From contig JASFAU010000005.1 in the NCBI GenBank assembly GCA_039704465.1, positions 1,116,001 to 1,180,000 of the forward strand: a stretch of 64,000 nucleotides of DNA, in the 5' to 3' direction. Positions 1 through 10,669 of the stretch are shown piece after piece. This DNA is from Plasmodiophora brassicae. Taxonomy: Eukaryota > Endomyxa > Phytomyxea > Plasmodiophorida > Plasmodiophoridae. Position numbers and translations under genes: made by a program. Within the stretch, counting starts at the first letter, position 1. Each line of letters starts with the position of its first letter. A model generated the notes under the pieces. That model did not search any database, had not been told where the DNA came from, and was given only the letters and a program-made list of their open reading frames with translations.

Positions 1-447
1 AAAGACGTACCGGTCGTGAACTCCCGATGGAATGACGACTCCATTCGGCAATTCGACTACGTCGACGTTGGCGTCACCATCGTGGGCGCCCAGGGCCAAG
101 TCGTCAAGCCCGTCGTCACCGATGCCGACCTGAAAGGCCTTCGCGAAATCGCCCGTGACCTCGCAGGCGAATCGGCATCCGCCGACTCCACATTCACCAT
201 ATCGCATTTGGACATCCCGGCCATGGCGCAAGCCTCGGGAATCGTCGACCCGGATCAGGCAGCCATCCTCACGATCGGCGCCGTGTACGACGTCGTCCTC
301 GAACGGCAACCGGGTCAGTTCGCGCGCTCGCAGGTCTTCAACGCGACGCTGTCCTGTGACCATCGTATCATCGACGGCGCCGTCGGCGCCCAGTGGCTCC
401 AGGCCTTCAAACGGTATTGCGAGGACCCGCTGTCGCTCTTGCTATAA
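1..447 (+). CDS. DLAT: Pyruvate dehydrogenase E2 (dihydrolipoamide acetyltransferase), 3' end
   Basis: Partial gene whose 5' end lies outside the window; the open frame runs in frame 1 from base 1 to a TAA at 445-447. It encodes the C-terminal half of the 2-oxoacid dehydrogenase acyltransferase domain, which transfers acetyl groups from lipoyl-lysine to CoA in the mitochondrial pyruvate dehydrogenase complex. The active-site motif SCDHRIIDGAVGAQWL near the C-terminus contains the catalytic His and the DG pair. The text FTISHLDIPA and the ending DPLSLLL fit the PDH-type E2 rather than the branched-chain or oxoglutarate types. The E3 subunit gene of the same complex lies about 8 kb downstream on the other strand. 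Family assignment is secure; the E2 subtype rests on the motif context. Confidence 0.93.
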   Translation, partial: KDVPVVNSRWNDDSIRQFDYVDVGVTIVGAQGQVVKPVVTDADLKGLREIARDLAGESASADSTFTISHLDIPAMAQASGIVDPDQAAILTIGAVYDVVLERQPGQFARSQVFNATLSCDHRIIDGAVGAQWLQAFKRYCEDPLSLLL

Positions 448-629
448 AATTGGTCAAAGTTCGCGCAGTTTTGGCGTAACCAGATGTAACCGCGAGCGAG
501 CGTGTCAGCGTGAGGTGCCCCGTTTGCAGTTCGTGCGGGACTGCGGATCGGGATCGGGTCGGAAGAATCCAGACAACGGACCTGACTGCGTCCGGGGCTA
601 CGGGGCGCACACTGTGAAGAGTGGCAGCA

Positions 630-1724
630 ATGAGCAGTGTAATGAGGGTACCGCCGCCACTGGCCGACGCAGACCTCAACAGCAGGCTGGCGGGGCCGGT
701 CGGTCGGTTCCAGATCGGCCGTCGCGTTCCAGAACGGGACCAGACCGGTATGGTGGCCGAAGGGCAGTCGTCCAGCAGCGACGACCTGGAGAAAGACCTG
801 CGCCTGGCGGCCGAAATCGGAACCGGGTTGCTGGCGCGCAACGAGGAGCTGGAGCGGGCGCTCGCCGATGCGCAGGAACGGGAGGCGTCCGCCCTGGCCA
901 CCTGCGATGATCTCCGACGCCGGATCGCCATCAGCGAGGACGAGATCCTGGCGTTATCCGCCGACGTCATGCAATTGTCGAAACCGGACCCGCGCCTGAA
1001 GGAAGCCGCTGCCCGCATTCGTCAGCTGGAGAACGCCCTGCGCGATGCCAAACAGGTGGCCGACGAGAACGACGACGCCGTTGTGAACCAGCACACCGGT
1101 GGCGGTGAATCCGACGACCACTACACTGCCGCGGGCCTAGGGCCGATCTCCAGACGGAACGCCCTGTCGGAACTGAAGTCGTTTGCTCGCGAACGCCAAC
1201 TTGAACGAGAGCTGGCGGAAAGGCAGCGATCACTGGCGGAGACGCGAATGGCGCTAGAAGACGCCAGGACGCAGACGGCAGGGCGCTCGGGGACGGTCGC
1301 AAACCTAACGGCAGCGAATGCACGCCTTCGGGAGACCGTTGAAGCACTTGAAGAAGAGCTGGCGAAGAGAGGGGAGCAGCGCTCGAGAGCGTCGTCGGCG
1401 ACGACGTTGCTCGAGGAGATGACGAAGAACGATGAGCCGGCGTCGATCGGCAACGATAGGAACGGCGGGAACGTGCTGGTCGAGTTCTTCTTCCTGACGG
1501 CGATGGCGTGTAAGCTCGAGCTGGTCCGACAAGGGCTGTCCAGTGAGGTCTACACGATCACCAACGAGCAGCTGTACGACGACATGGTGCGGGAGCAGCA
1601 ACCCGTACCGTTCTGCTACTACCATTACTGGATCAAGGCGCGCCTGACGCAGACGCTTCGCATGCGAGATCAACAGGCGAAATCGGAGACGAGCATCTGG
1701 CATGCACTCTGGAACTGGATATAA
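630..1724 (+). CDS. Coiled-coil protein with CC1-box and Spindly-like motifs (candidate dynein adaptor)
   Basis: Intronless frame of 364 aa from the first ATG (630). Residues about 50-150 and 175-270 are rich in Glu, Arg, Leu and Ala with heptad-like spacing, as in coiled coils. The stretch LRLAAEIGTGLLARNEEL (AAEIG at about residues 60-64) matches the CC1 box, AAxxG followed by LLxxNxxL. In BICD, Spindly, HAP1 and TRAK proteins this box contacts dynein light intermediate chain. ALSEL at about 178-182, just before the second coiled coil, resembles the Spindly motif that contacts the dynactin pointed end. The spacing (about 115 residues) is shorter than I recall for animal adaptors. A non-coiled C-terminal segment (about 280-364, aromatic-rich) is unrecognised. 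The coding call is good; the adaptor role is inference from two short motifs. Confidence 0.8.
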   Translation: MSSVMRVPPPLADADLNSRLAGPVGRFQIGRRVPERDQTGMVAEGQSSSSDDLEKDLRLAAEIGTGLLARNEELERALADAQEREASALATCDDLRRRIAISEDEILALSADVMQLSKPDPRLKEAAARIRQLENALRDAKQVADENDDAVVNQHTGGGESDDHYTAAGLGPISRRNALSELKSFARERQLERELAERQRSLAETRMALEDARTQTAGRSGTVANLTAANARLRETVEALEEELAKRGEQRSRASSATTLLEEMTKNDEPASIGNDRNGGNVLVEFFFLTAMACKLELVRQGLSSEVYTITNEQLYDDMVREQQPVPFCYYHYWIKARLTQTLRMRDQQAKSETSIWHALWNWI

Positions 1725-1893
1725 ACGACGGGCGGCGCGTCGACGAACAATATCGGCTGTGGTATATTACGTGTCAGAGGTCGTTAATTGTCGGGTCGCT
1801 GACGCGAGGATCTCTTCTGTCGTATTCAGCGCCGGTCGCGAGCACCTGCACGAAACAACATGTTAAACGTCGTAATCCCACACGACAACAGCA

Positions 1894-2595
1894 TCAGCGA
1901 CCGCTTACCCAGATGCCATCCCGGTTGCGGTTGAGGTTCTTCTGTTCCCGCGATCGGCGCTGGCGGCGAACGACAATGTACGCGCAGGCTGCAACAGCGA
2001 CGATGAACACGACACCGACGCCACACCAGACGAAGATGCTCCGCTGCCAGGGTTTGTGTCGAAGATAATCTTGCCCACTACCCTCTTCGATACTAGCGCC
2101 CATCTTAACAGGAGCCTTCCGAGCATCCAGCCGAATCGTCGCATTGACCGAACAGGACGGCTCGCTCAGACATGATACCACGAGACAGACGTCGGTGAAG
2201 GCGTCCTGCAAACCGGCAGGGACCTGCAGGGCACGGTTGCAGTTGCCGTCTGGTTCGCTGGACGACGAGCAGACTGATGCTTTCAGGAATCCGTCAGGCA
2301 CAATCGGCCGATTCGCTTGGCAGGCAGCGCCGCTCGACAGGAACGTCGAGAACTGGCACCGGTCCGACTGCCCGACGTAGTTGCACGATACCGAGTACTG
2401 CAGCTGGTGAACGGGCTCTTCGAGCGACGTTGTAGAGCACCCAGCAACAGAGGTGGTGCGGCCATTGCTGAGAATTAGAGGTTCGGAGAGCTTGCAGATC
2501 TTTGCAGAGCGCTTTGGGTGCTGCTGAGCACTAGCCGGTGCCGCTAAGGCCACCACCGCAAGGAACGCGACGATCGCCATGCGATCAAATCGCAT
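1894..2595 (-). CDS. Predicted type I membrane protein, cysteine-rich ectodomain
   Basis: Single open frame of 233 aa from ATG at 2595. Residues 1-24 form a signal peptide ending APASAQQ. The ectodomain (about 25-180) has over a dozen cysteines and one NxT sequon. Residues about 186-210 form one hydrophobic transmembrane segment, followed by a short basic tail (RRQRRSREQ). Stop at 1894-1896. No family is recognised. The architecture (signal peptide, extracellular domain, one helix, short tail) matches the IPT/TIG gene at 11673-12762, but I see no sequence similarity. It could be a surface receptor or adhesin; function unknown. Confidence 0.75.
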   Translation of the reverse strand: MRFDRMAIVAFLAVVALAAPASAQQHPKRSAKICKLSEPLILSNGRTTSVAGCSTTSLEEPVHQLQYSVSCNYVGQSDRCQFSTFLSSGAACQANRPIVPDGFLKASVCSSSSEPDGNCNRALQVPAGLQDAFTDVCLVVSCLSEPSCSVNATIRLDARKAPVKMGASIEEGSGQDYLRHKPWQRSIFVWCGVGVVFIVAVAACAYIVVRRQRRSREQKNLNRNRDGIWVSGR

Positions 2596-2725
2596 TCGTT
2601 CAGCGCTCAGCTAACGGGTCGAAATAGGAAATGATGAAGGCGAAGATTGACTTCGAGTTGTGTCATGGGCGCTGTGCAGTGGAGTCAACATACGATCAGG
2701 GAGTGAGTCACTGGGAGGAACCGGG

Positions 2726-5609
2726 TCAGGCGTAGTCGCCGACTGCAATGTCTGCATGGACGAACTCAGTGAAGCTGTGTGCATGCCCTCGACCACCTAG
2801 CAATTTCGAAAGCTCGCCGTGATCGAGCTGGACGAGGTCGGCAAGGCAGTTTGCACGTTTCAGGACAGCGTTGACGTTGTTGGAGTTGATTCCTGGCAGA
2901 CGTCTGAGGATATCTCCGGCGACGTAAGCAGACGCGTCCGGGGCCTCGCCATCATCGGGGCAGGTGATCGTCGCCGCCGTTGCAACGTCAGGCTGCGGAT
3001 TGCCCATCTTCAGCCGCGAGAATATCGAGGCGGTAGCGAGTGGGCCCCTGCTCCAGATGATCCTGACTTGGGGGAACGTTAGGCAGACGAGTGCAAGTTT
3101 CCCACACGTGACGGAGAGAAGCGGACCTCCCGAGCGTGGATTTACGTCCTGTTGCAGGCAGAACGCTTGCGTTGGACTGAACTCAATCAGGAGAAAGGGG
3201 TGAGCATAAAACCGGATCATTGCCGTCAGCTGGGTGAAAAGCCGTCCAGAATTCAGCGACTGGAACAGATCGGAGATGCTCTTCCGTTCAACGCATATCT
3301 GTGGCGTCAGAACGTAATCGCCAACCTCCAGAGTCACCGGAATGACATGAATGTCACGTTCGTACAGCACGCCTGGAAGCGAACTTCGGAACTCGCGAAT
3401 GTCGATAATTACGGTCCGTTGGTCAGCGGCCTGTGGAATACCGCCTTTTCGAGTAGAAACGGTCGGCTGAGCAGGCGCGCGCGTTTCCTCGTCGTCAGCT
3501 GGCATCACGAGTCGGGATTTCCGGTGAGCCAGAGACTCGAAAGCACCGCATTCCTGGCGTATCTGTCGCTGGTGCGTAGCATCTTCAATAGAACCCTCGT
3601 ACGTCACAGTGTACACTCGACGCAGCAGATGCGGGGACCTCGACTTGTACATTTCAAGCTACGAAATTGCATGCAAATGATTCAAAAGCCACGAGAAACG
3701 CAGAACCGTAATCGTACCTGGCGCAACGTCCCAATGTCGGGATCGTAGACGATGGCGAAAGCAGGCTAAGCGACGTTCCGTGTCAGTGTTGGACCTCATG
3801 AAACACGCAATGCGGCCGTACGTTGATGGTGTCAAGGGGAATGCAGCCGCTGCCTTTCGCCCAGAACATGATAGAGATACCGCGTTGCTCTTCCAGGACC
3901 TCCACAGCCTTGGACTGCGCCGAACGTTTCACGATTGACTGCAAAGAAGGTACCGACGAATTCGGGGATGGTTCTGCCACCGGAGGCGCAGGCGGCTTTG
4001 ACACCTTAGCACGCTTTCTCGTTCTGGTGGGAGGATTCCTCTGCGGCAAGGACTTCGTCGATGATGACGCCGACTTGACACCGAAGCGCGCTAACGTTGC
4101 CTGGCGAGGACCCGGCTGCCCAAGTTTCAGGTACTCTTGACGCAGAAGAGCACGTTCACGTCGGCGCGCGGCAAACGCGTCTTCCGAGGCTTCTTCTTCA
4201 TCGTCACGCTCAGTCGCAGTTGAAACGGCGTCCAGCCGCATGCTTTTCAGAAACTGTAGCCACCGACGCTGCAGGAAGGCCTGATCTCCAGTTTCGAGTA
4301 TCTCAGAAGCTGTCAGACACGCGGCCTGATCAGCACAGATGACGAGAATAGGACCAGAGCAAGGAAGTTCCTCGGATTCGATCTCGCCCAAGATCTGACG
4401 AAGGATCGACCATTTCGGGTTGGGCTGAAGGGCCACTCGCAGCTGATTGTTCGCGACTGAGTAGATACGACGTTTGGCAAGCTGAAACAACCGGTCGGCT
4501 TGATCAGTAAGTAGCCACTGCGAGTGCTGCGGGCGTTCCGTCCCTCGGATGGACAGCAGAAATCGATAGAAAGAAACGCAGTCGAGCTGAACCAAGAGAA
4601 CAAAGAGCTTGCGAAGCAAGCTGACGTCGTTCAACAGTTGCTTTGTCTTCGGGCCAACAAGGTGCCACCGTTTCTGCAACTGCCGCCGCAGGCGCCGTTC
4701 AATATCGGCTGAAAACACGTCGTCGTCCTCGGTGACGTCTGCGACGTCTTCGTTGGCCAGGTACCGTTTCGCAGACGTAATTAACTCAGAAAGAGCAACA
4801 CGAACGACAACCTTGATAGCGTTGTGAAGTTGCTCCTGCTGTCTGGACAGCTGGACGAACACACCGACACTGTCGATTGGCGTACGAGCGACGGCAGCGT
4901 CGAGCCTCGTTCGGAAGCGCGGCCAGAGGTGAACATGCTGAACACGACTGCACGCCACAACATGCTCCAAGCGGGAGCCACCTTCGAACGCGGCGGCATT
5001 ACACGTGATCAGCTTGATAAACGGGCGATGCGGAAACGGGCGGCATTTGTCCCGCAGTAGGCGAAGGACGAGCGCCTCCTTAGAACCAGGAACAACGCAG
5101 TGCGCATCAAGAATGACGACGCCCTTGACGAGGTTCGCAGGAAGAACGCCGTTAATCATATCAAGCGAGGCAGTCGCCAGCGACATGGCAACCACACGAC
5201 CAGCTATGTACAAACGTTGGCGGGAAGACGCCGGGATTGCCGAGCTCGCCATTCGCGACATGACCAGCGATGGGCGAAGCGCCCCGCGAATGTCGTCGGC
5301 GACAACATCATCATTCACGTTGAACAGAAGAACCAGGTCGGTTGGGCGAGTGCCCGCTCGCCGAATGCACTCCGCGACGACGAACGCAGGGTTGATCCCG
5401 TCGCTCAACACCACCAGGCAATCATGATCGGGGGCGGCGACCTCCAACGCCACTTCCGCATCCGCCGAGACCTCGGGCCCGCCCTCGATCCACGCGCTGT
5501 CATCGTCCTCCACCACCAGCACGTCGTCGTCGTCGTCGGCGTCGTCGTCGACAATGTCGAACAGAACCTCCTCGTTGGCTCCGTCGTCCTCCGCGATCTC
5601 GCCCACCAT
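2726..5609 (-). CDS. ERCC4: XPF/ERCC4 (Rad1) structure-specific endonuclease
   Basis: About 931 aa from the first in-frame ATG at 5609; the frame is open further upstream but only through a GTG. Exon 1 (5609-3795) encodes the degenerate helicase-like half. A very short intron (3766-3794, 29 nt) and a 59-nt intron (3659-3717) flank a 16-codon exon. Exon 3 encodes the ERCC4 nuclease domain with DIREFRS and GDYVLTPQICVERKSISD (the GDxnERKx3D catalytic motif, near residues 734-752). A helix-hairpin-helix domain (LRRLPGINSNNVNAVL) follows at the C-terminus. Joining the exons restores FAIVYDPDIGTLRQ-LEMYKSR, the expected XPF text. XPF pairs with ERCC1 in nucleotide excision and crosslink repair. 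An acidic stretch near the N-terminus is encoded by GTC/GAC repeats (5522-5560). It is divergent with AFG2. Confidence 0.93.
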
Positions 5610-5885
5610 TATGCCGAGTGACAGTCCGGAGCTGCGCCGCGCCACTCGCCAGCCCAGCTGCCGTCAGGGCGATTCGGTATTCGTTCATGCGAAAATGAAC
5701 GAGCCGGGAGGGTGAACGCAGAGACAGCAGAGATCCAGATAGACCGCGTTAGGCGAAGAGCAGCGACGTCTCGTCGGGAGACGATTTCGATCCGGCGGGA
5801 GGAGTCGTTGTCGTTCGGAATCGTCACGCGACACGCGTCAGGCGTTCCGGGTTCCGCGTGGCGCAGTTGCTGGCAGGTCCATCGC
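5610..5885. promoter_or_regulatory. Shared divergent intergenic region, XPF / AFG2
   Basis: The 276 bp between the first ATGs of two divergently transcribed genes must hold both promoters and 5' leaders. I see no TATA box or other motif I would name; this is called from gene layout only. Confidence 0.4.
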
Positions 5886-8473
5886 ATGGGAAAGGGACGG
5901 CGGCGGTCCGGTGGCGGACGTCGTTCCAGTGAGGTGGGTGTCGTCGTTGTGGACGACGACGAGTACGACGTGTTGAACCCGCGACCGGCGGTCGTGTCTG
6001 GGGAGCGGGCGGCGACCGCTGCGGATGGCAACGCGGCGGTGGTCTGCTCTGTCAGCGCGCTGGAGTCGGCGCCGGCGAAATGGCGGGCGGTGGCAAGCAC
6101 GATGACGCAAGCCCTTGTCCTGTGCAACGCAACGGCCTGCCCACGCCTAGCACTGATCATGCCGTTCGGCATTCCATGCCAAATATGTCATGCGACCGTG
6201 AACAAGGTTCGTTCGTCCCCCGCCTGCAATCGAAATGTGCATCTGATCAGACACGGCGGTCAGGCTCATGGGTACGTCCCACGACATTACCTTGGCGACA
6301 ATGCCTCCATGACGGGCACAGTTGAGCCGCTGTCAACGTCTCCATCGTTGGCGCTGTCGGTTCGCGCTGAACCGCTCGATGGAGTCGTGAATGACGATTT
6401 ACGAAACCATGCACTACGATCTGCCATGTCTGAAATTTACGGTACCTGTGTGCAGGCCGCCGTCGTCAATTTGACATTAATGCGCCTCTGCTGTCCAGTG
6501 ATTCAAGGCCAGATCGTGTCAGTCGACGTCCTTGGGCGGGCATTTCACTATCGGGTTGATGTGCAAGACCCCCGGCCGGAGAATGCCCAGCCAGTGTACC
6601 GACTGGGGACCTGCACGACCATCACCATTGCGGTCGGGCCGTGTGACGCGTCGGCCGCAGGTGGTGTTGATCCTCCCGATGAAATGCCTGCGGATGCGTT
6701 CCCTGGCGTCGGTGGCCTGGCTGTCGAATTGATGTCGATTTGGCAGTACGCCTCGCTCTGCCTGTACAAGACGGAGCGCCTCGAACACATCGGCATTGCT
6801 GCGTCGTGCCGTGGATTGTTGCTGTATGGACCGCCGGGCACAGGCAAATCCCTTATCGTGCGGCGCCTGGCGGCCGCTATGTCAGCAACGTTGCTTACCG
6901 TTAACGGTGCCGACTGCCTGTCTGGTGCTGTTGGCGAATCAGAACGCGCTCTTCGACGAATCTTCAGGGATGCTGCCTCTCGTCGACCATCCATAGTCTT
7001 TCTGTATGACGGGCGTGTTTGCATTCGCTATGCTCCACTGGTTGACCTGCGCAAATGTTAGAGACGAGATCGACCTCCTTTGTCCAGCAGCATCGAAAGA
7101 TGACGGGGGCATGCATCAGCGACTCACGTTTACGTTGACGTCGCTGTTCGATACGCTGCAACGAAGCGTCCTTGTGATCGCTGCAACAAACAGGCCCGAT
7201 TCAGTCTCAGGACTGCTTCGCCGCCCTGGTCGGTTCGACCGAGAGGTCCTGATTGGCGTCCCGAATGCTGCTGACCGCCTGGCTATTCTCAAGGCTATCC
7301 TAAACGCCCAGGTCGGCGGACGTCTGTCTGACGTTTCGGACCAGGATCTTCAGAAGATCGCGGACGACGCGCATGGGTTCGTGGGTGCTGATCTTCGCGC
7401 TCTTGTGCAGGAAGCAGCGCTGTCAGCACTTCGGTCTGGTGGTGACACGCCCGTCATCACATCTGCTAATCTGAAACGCGCGTTGAACGTCATTCGACCT
7501 TCGGCGCTTCGAGAGACGGTCGTCGAGGTCCCCAAAGTTTTCTGGGACGATATCGGTGGTCAGGAAGCCGCCAAGGCTGCTCTGCGAGAAGTTGTCGAAT
7601 GGCCACTCCGGCATCCTCAGGCGTTCGCCAGGCTTGGTGTTCGTCCACCGCGAGGTGTTCTTCTGTACGGTCCTCCCGGGTGCTCCAAGACTATGATGGC
7701 GAGGGCACTCGCAACGGAATCCTCGTTGAATTTTATCGCCGTGAAGGGTCCTGAGTTGCTCTCGAAATGGGTCGGAGACAGCGAGAAAGCCGTTCGAGAC
7801 GTATTCGTTAAGGCGCGCGCGTCCGCGCCCACCATTATTTTCTTCGACGAAATCGACTCCATTGCGTCGGCCCGTGCTGGCATGGGAGGCGATTCATCGT
7901 CATCGTCGGGAGTGGGTGACCGTGTTCTAAGTCAACTGCTAAGTGAGCTCGACGGACTGGGGTCGTTTGGTGCCGCGCCTGTAATCGTGGTCGCTGCCAC
8001 CAATCGCCCTGATGCACTTGACCCGGCAATATTGCGTCCGGGCAGGATTGACCGACTGTGCTACGTCGCCTTGCCTGACCGTACTGCTCGGGTTCAAATC
8101 GCGCGCCTGCATGCGTACGCCCAGGGAACGTTCCGGCATCCTGCAGCGCATACTGACTTATTACGAACAGGTCTAAGTATGCCTGGAAAGAACCTGTTGA
8201 TGCGGAGGCGGTTGCTGATCGAACGCAAGGTTTCTCAGGGTGCGCTAGCGTCCCCTCGCTGATGCTGGCTTGTTGCTGACTTCGTGCAGGGCTGAGATCG
8301 GGGCTTTATGTCGAGAAGCTGCGCTGAAAGCACTGGAAGAGCATGACTTCTCCAATGCAGGTGGGATGCCTTTCATTGCACAGAGACATATTGAGGCAGC
8401 GCTGCGCGAAGCCAGGCCGCGGATCGCTCCGGAAACGATTGCATATTATGAAGCGTTCGCTGCCGGTCGATAA
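5886..8473 (+). CDS. AFG2: AFG2/SPATA5-type double AAA ATPase (60S ribosome maturation)
   Basis: Starts at the first ATG, 5886; the frame is open further upstream but lacks an ATG. A CDC48-N-like region (QGQIVSVDVLGRAFHYRV) precedes AAA domain 1 with Walker A GPPGTGKS. Intron 7004-7061 rejoins SIVFL-DEIDLLCP. AAA domain 2 has GPPGCSKT, the variant Walker A I recall for SPATA5, then [14 protein letters not shown] and ATNRPDALDPAILRPGRID. Introns 8115-8170 and 8240-8289 rejoin ARLHA-SKYAWK and GFSG-AEIGALCREAAL. Stop at 8471-8473. AFG2/Drg1 uses ATP hydrolysis to strip shuttling factors such as Rlp24 from cytoplasmic pre-60S particles. Valosin-type CDC48 is the alternative, but the GCSK Walker A and the C-terminus favour AFG2. 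Another short intron may lie in the divergent stretch 6100-6330. Confidence 0.9.
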
Positions 8474-8552
8474 ATGTCTAATGTCATAGACCACCGTCTG
8501 CGTCGAATGACACGTGATTTGTACCATGGACAATGGAGACGGGTTTATATCT

Positions 8553-10013
8553 CTACATGTGGATGGGCTTGTCGTACGTGGCCATGGCGGCTTCGCGGAA
8601 CGCCTCCGATAACGTCGGGTGGGCGTGACAGACTCGGGCAATGTCTTCAGATGACGCGCCGTATTCCATCGCCAGGCATCCTTCGGCGATCATCTCGCCG
8701 GCGTTGCATGCAATGATGTGTATGCCCAGAACGCGATCCGTCTTCTTGTCCGCCAGAATCTTGATAAGACCGTCGGTTTCCTGGTTCGTGCGCGCTCGAC
8801 TGTTCGCCATCATGGAGAACTTCCCGACGTTGTAAGCGACCTTCGCCTCTTTCAGTTGCTCCTCGGTCTTGCCAACGGACGCCACTTCTGGCGACGTGTA
8901 AATCACGCTTGGAATGACGTCGTAGTTGATGTGCCCATGCTTTCCAGCGAGGTGTTCTGCAACAGCTATGCCTTCGTCTTCTGCTTTGTGCGCCAGCATG
9001 GGGCCAGGAACGCAATCGCCAATGGCGTAGATCGATGGCACCTTCGTCTGCCAGTCCTTGCTGACGGTGATGAACCCACGCTTATCGGTGTCGATGCCGA
9101 CGGCGTCAAGCCCGATGTCGCGAGTGAACGGTCGACGTCCGATGGCAACCAGAACAGCGTTAGCATCGATTTCGCTCGTCTCCCCACCTTTCACAGCTTC
9201 GACCTTGACAGTCACCTGGTCGTCGCCGTTCTTGGTGGCTCCCAGCACCTTGTGCCCCAGGCGAAACTTCATGCCTTGCTTCTCCAGCAACCGTTGGAAT
9301 TGCTTAGCGATCTCTCCATCGAGGCCAGGCGTGATCCGGTCGAGGAACTCAACGACGGCCACCTCAGACCCAAGCCGCTTGTAGACGGATCCCAGCTCCA
9401 GGCCGATGACGCCCGCCCCGATGACGACCAGCTTCTCAGGGATCCCCTTGAGGCTCAGCGCCCCCGTCGACGAAACAATCGTCGTCTCGTCAATGTCAAT
9501 GCCGGGGAGGGGCGTGACCTCGGACCCGGTGGCGATTAGGATCTTGCTCGCGTCGATCTTCTCCTTGCCCCCTCCATCCGATAGCTCGACTTCAACGGAC
9601 GTCGGGCCGGTGATCCGCCCGAAACCCTTGACGTACGTCACCTTGTTCTTCTTGAACAATCCTTCAATGCCCGATGTCAGGCCTTTAACGGCGTTTGCCT
9701 TCGCCTCCATCATCTTCGGGAAATCAACGGACAGCCCGTCGAATTTGATGCCGTGTTTGGTGAAATCGTGCTGGGCCTCATGGAACTTGTGCGACGCGTT
9801 CAGGAGCGCCTTCGACGGGATGCATCCGACGTTCAGGCACGTGCCGCCCAGCGTGCCCCGCGACTCGACGCATGTCACGGACAGGCCGAGCTGGGCGGCC
9901 TTGATCGCCGCCACGTACCCGCCGGGCCCGGCACCCAGCACGACCAGGTCCACCTTCCCCGATAGGTGCCGAAGGCCTCGGCCCCGACTCCATGACGATG
10001 CCACCCGCAGCAT
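8553..10013 (-). CDS. DLD: Dihydrolipoamide dehydrogenase (E3), mitochondrial
   Basis: Intronless, 486 aa from ATG at 10013; the frame continues upstream to a GTG only. Residues 1-19 ([19 protein letters not shown]) are basic and Ser-rich like a mitochondrial presequence. The FAD-binding [10 protein letters not shown] follows, then the redox disulfide [13 protein letters not shown] (Cys59/Cys64), the NAD-binding [12 protein letters not shown], and the C-terminal HAHPTLSE that supplies the His-Glu pair across the dimer. Length is normal for the family. E3 reoxidises dihydrolipoyl groups of pyruvate and oxoglutarate dehydrogenases and the glycine cleavage system. The lack of introns contrasts with its neighbours. 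The E2 gene of the same complex is at 1-447. Confidence 0.96.
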   Translation of the reverse strand: MLRVASSWSRGRGLRHLSGKVDLVVLGAGPGGYVAAIKAAQLGLSVTCVESRGTLGGTCLNVGCIPSKALLNASHKFHEAQHDFTKHGIKFDGLSVDFPKMMEAKANAVKGLTSGIEGLFKKNKVTYVKGFGRITGPTSVEVELSDGGGKEKIDASKILIATGSEVTPLPGIDIDETTIVSSTGALSLKGIPEKLVVIGAGVIGLELGSVYKRLGSEVAVVEFLDRITPGLDGEIAKQFQRLLEKQGMKFRLGHKVLGATKNGDDQVTVKVEAVKGGETSEIDANAVLVAIGRRPFTRDIGLDAVGIDTDKRGFITVSKDWQTKVPSIYAIGDCVPGPMLAHKAEDEGIAVAEHLAGKHGHINYDVIPSVIYTSPEVASVGKTEEQLKEAKVAYNVGKFSMMANSRARTNQETDGLIKILADKKTDRVLGIHIIACNAGEMIAEGCLAMEYGASSEDIARVCHAHPTLSEAFREAAMATYDKPIHM

Positions 10014-10277
10014 GGCGATTTCGACAATGCGTTTTTGACGTTCAGACACGCGTTTTTGTCAGAAGTCAACTCTGCCCATGCTTAGATTTTGCCATTTTGG
10101 AGCGCCCTTGCTGGAGTGCGGCTCCGTCGCAACTGGTACGGAACTGGCGAACTGCAGCTGCGTGCGCAGCGCACGCAGCTGCCAGTGGCAGCGTCCGCAC
10201 CGCGCGCACGGGCAAGTGGCAGCTGCAGTCCGCACCGCGCGTCATAGTTGAAGGTTCCCCCCAAAGGCGCATCCGCG

Positions 10278-10607
10278 ATGTTGAAGGTTGCCGCCCAAGC
10301 GTTCGCCCCGCGCAGCGTGCGCAGCGTCCTCCCCGGAACTCGTCCGGCATCGGGCAATCGCGGCCATGTCTGCAGTGGGCCCGCGTGCTCGCACGCTGCC
10401 CACGGCGCACGCGCACACGCCTGCTCGGGACCGGCATGCCCGCACCCGTCCCACGGCGCACGCGCACACGCCTGCTCGGGACCGGCGTGCCCGCACCCGT
10501 CCCACGGCCACGTTTGCGTCGGGCAACGCTGCCAACACCCTACGCACATGTCTCGCATCACCCAAGCCAGCGACCAGCACTGCTGTGGCCCCACCTGCGC
10601 GCACTAG
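10278..10607 (+). CDS. Small Cys/His-repeat protein (putative metal-binding)
   Basis: Frame of 109 aa from ATG 10278 to TAG at 10605. The second half has five copies of a C-x4-C-x-H module: four complete (C-x4-C-x-H-x2-H, e.g. HACSGPACPHPSHG) and a last one cut by the stop (HCCGPTCAH). Copies 1-3 repeat with a 51-bp DNA period. The regular Cys and His spacing suits zinc or another soft metal, and spacing is kept in the fourth copy although its DNA has diverged, which argues for selection on the protein. The opposite strand is also open over the repeats, so coding is not certain. No known family is recognised. The N-terminal 45 residues are basic and featureless. Confidence 0.55.
   Translation: MLKVAAQAFAPRSVRSVLPGTRPASGNRGHVCSGPACSHAAHGARAHACSGPACPHPSHGARAHACSGPACPHPSHGHVCVGQRCQHPTHMSRITQASDQHCCGPTCAH
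10373..10516 (+). repeat. 51-bp tandem repeat, three copies
   Basis: Three adjacent units of about 51, 51 and 42 bp, each beginning CAtGTCTGC or CACGCCTGC. Units 2 and 3 are nearly identical and unit 1 is more diverged. The period is a multiple of three and encodes the 17-residue Cys/His module of the surrounding frame. Confidence 0.8.
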
Positions 10608-10669
10608 ATCCCTCTAATCATCAATACCCGTTTGCATCGTTTCTCTTCTCTGTTGCGCTGCTGCCTACA

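Noticed and set aside
10373..10516. 51-bp repeats as a CRISPR-like array.
   Set aside because: The repeats are contiguous without spacers and keep a coding frame; the host is eukaryotic.
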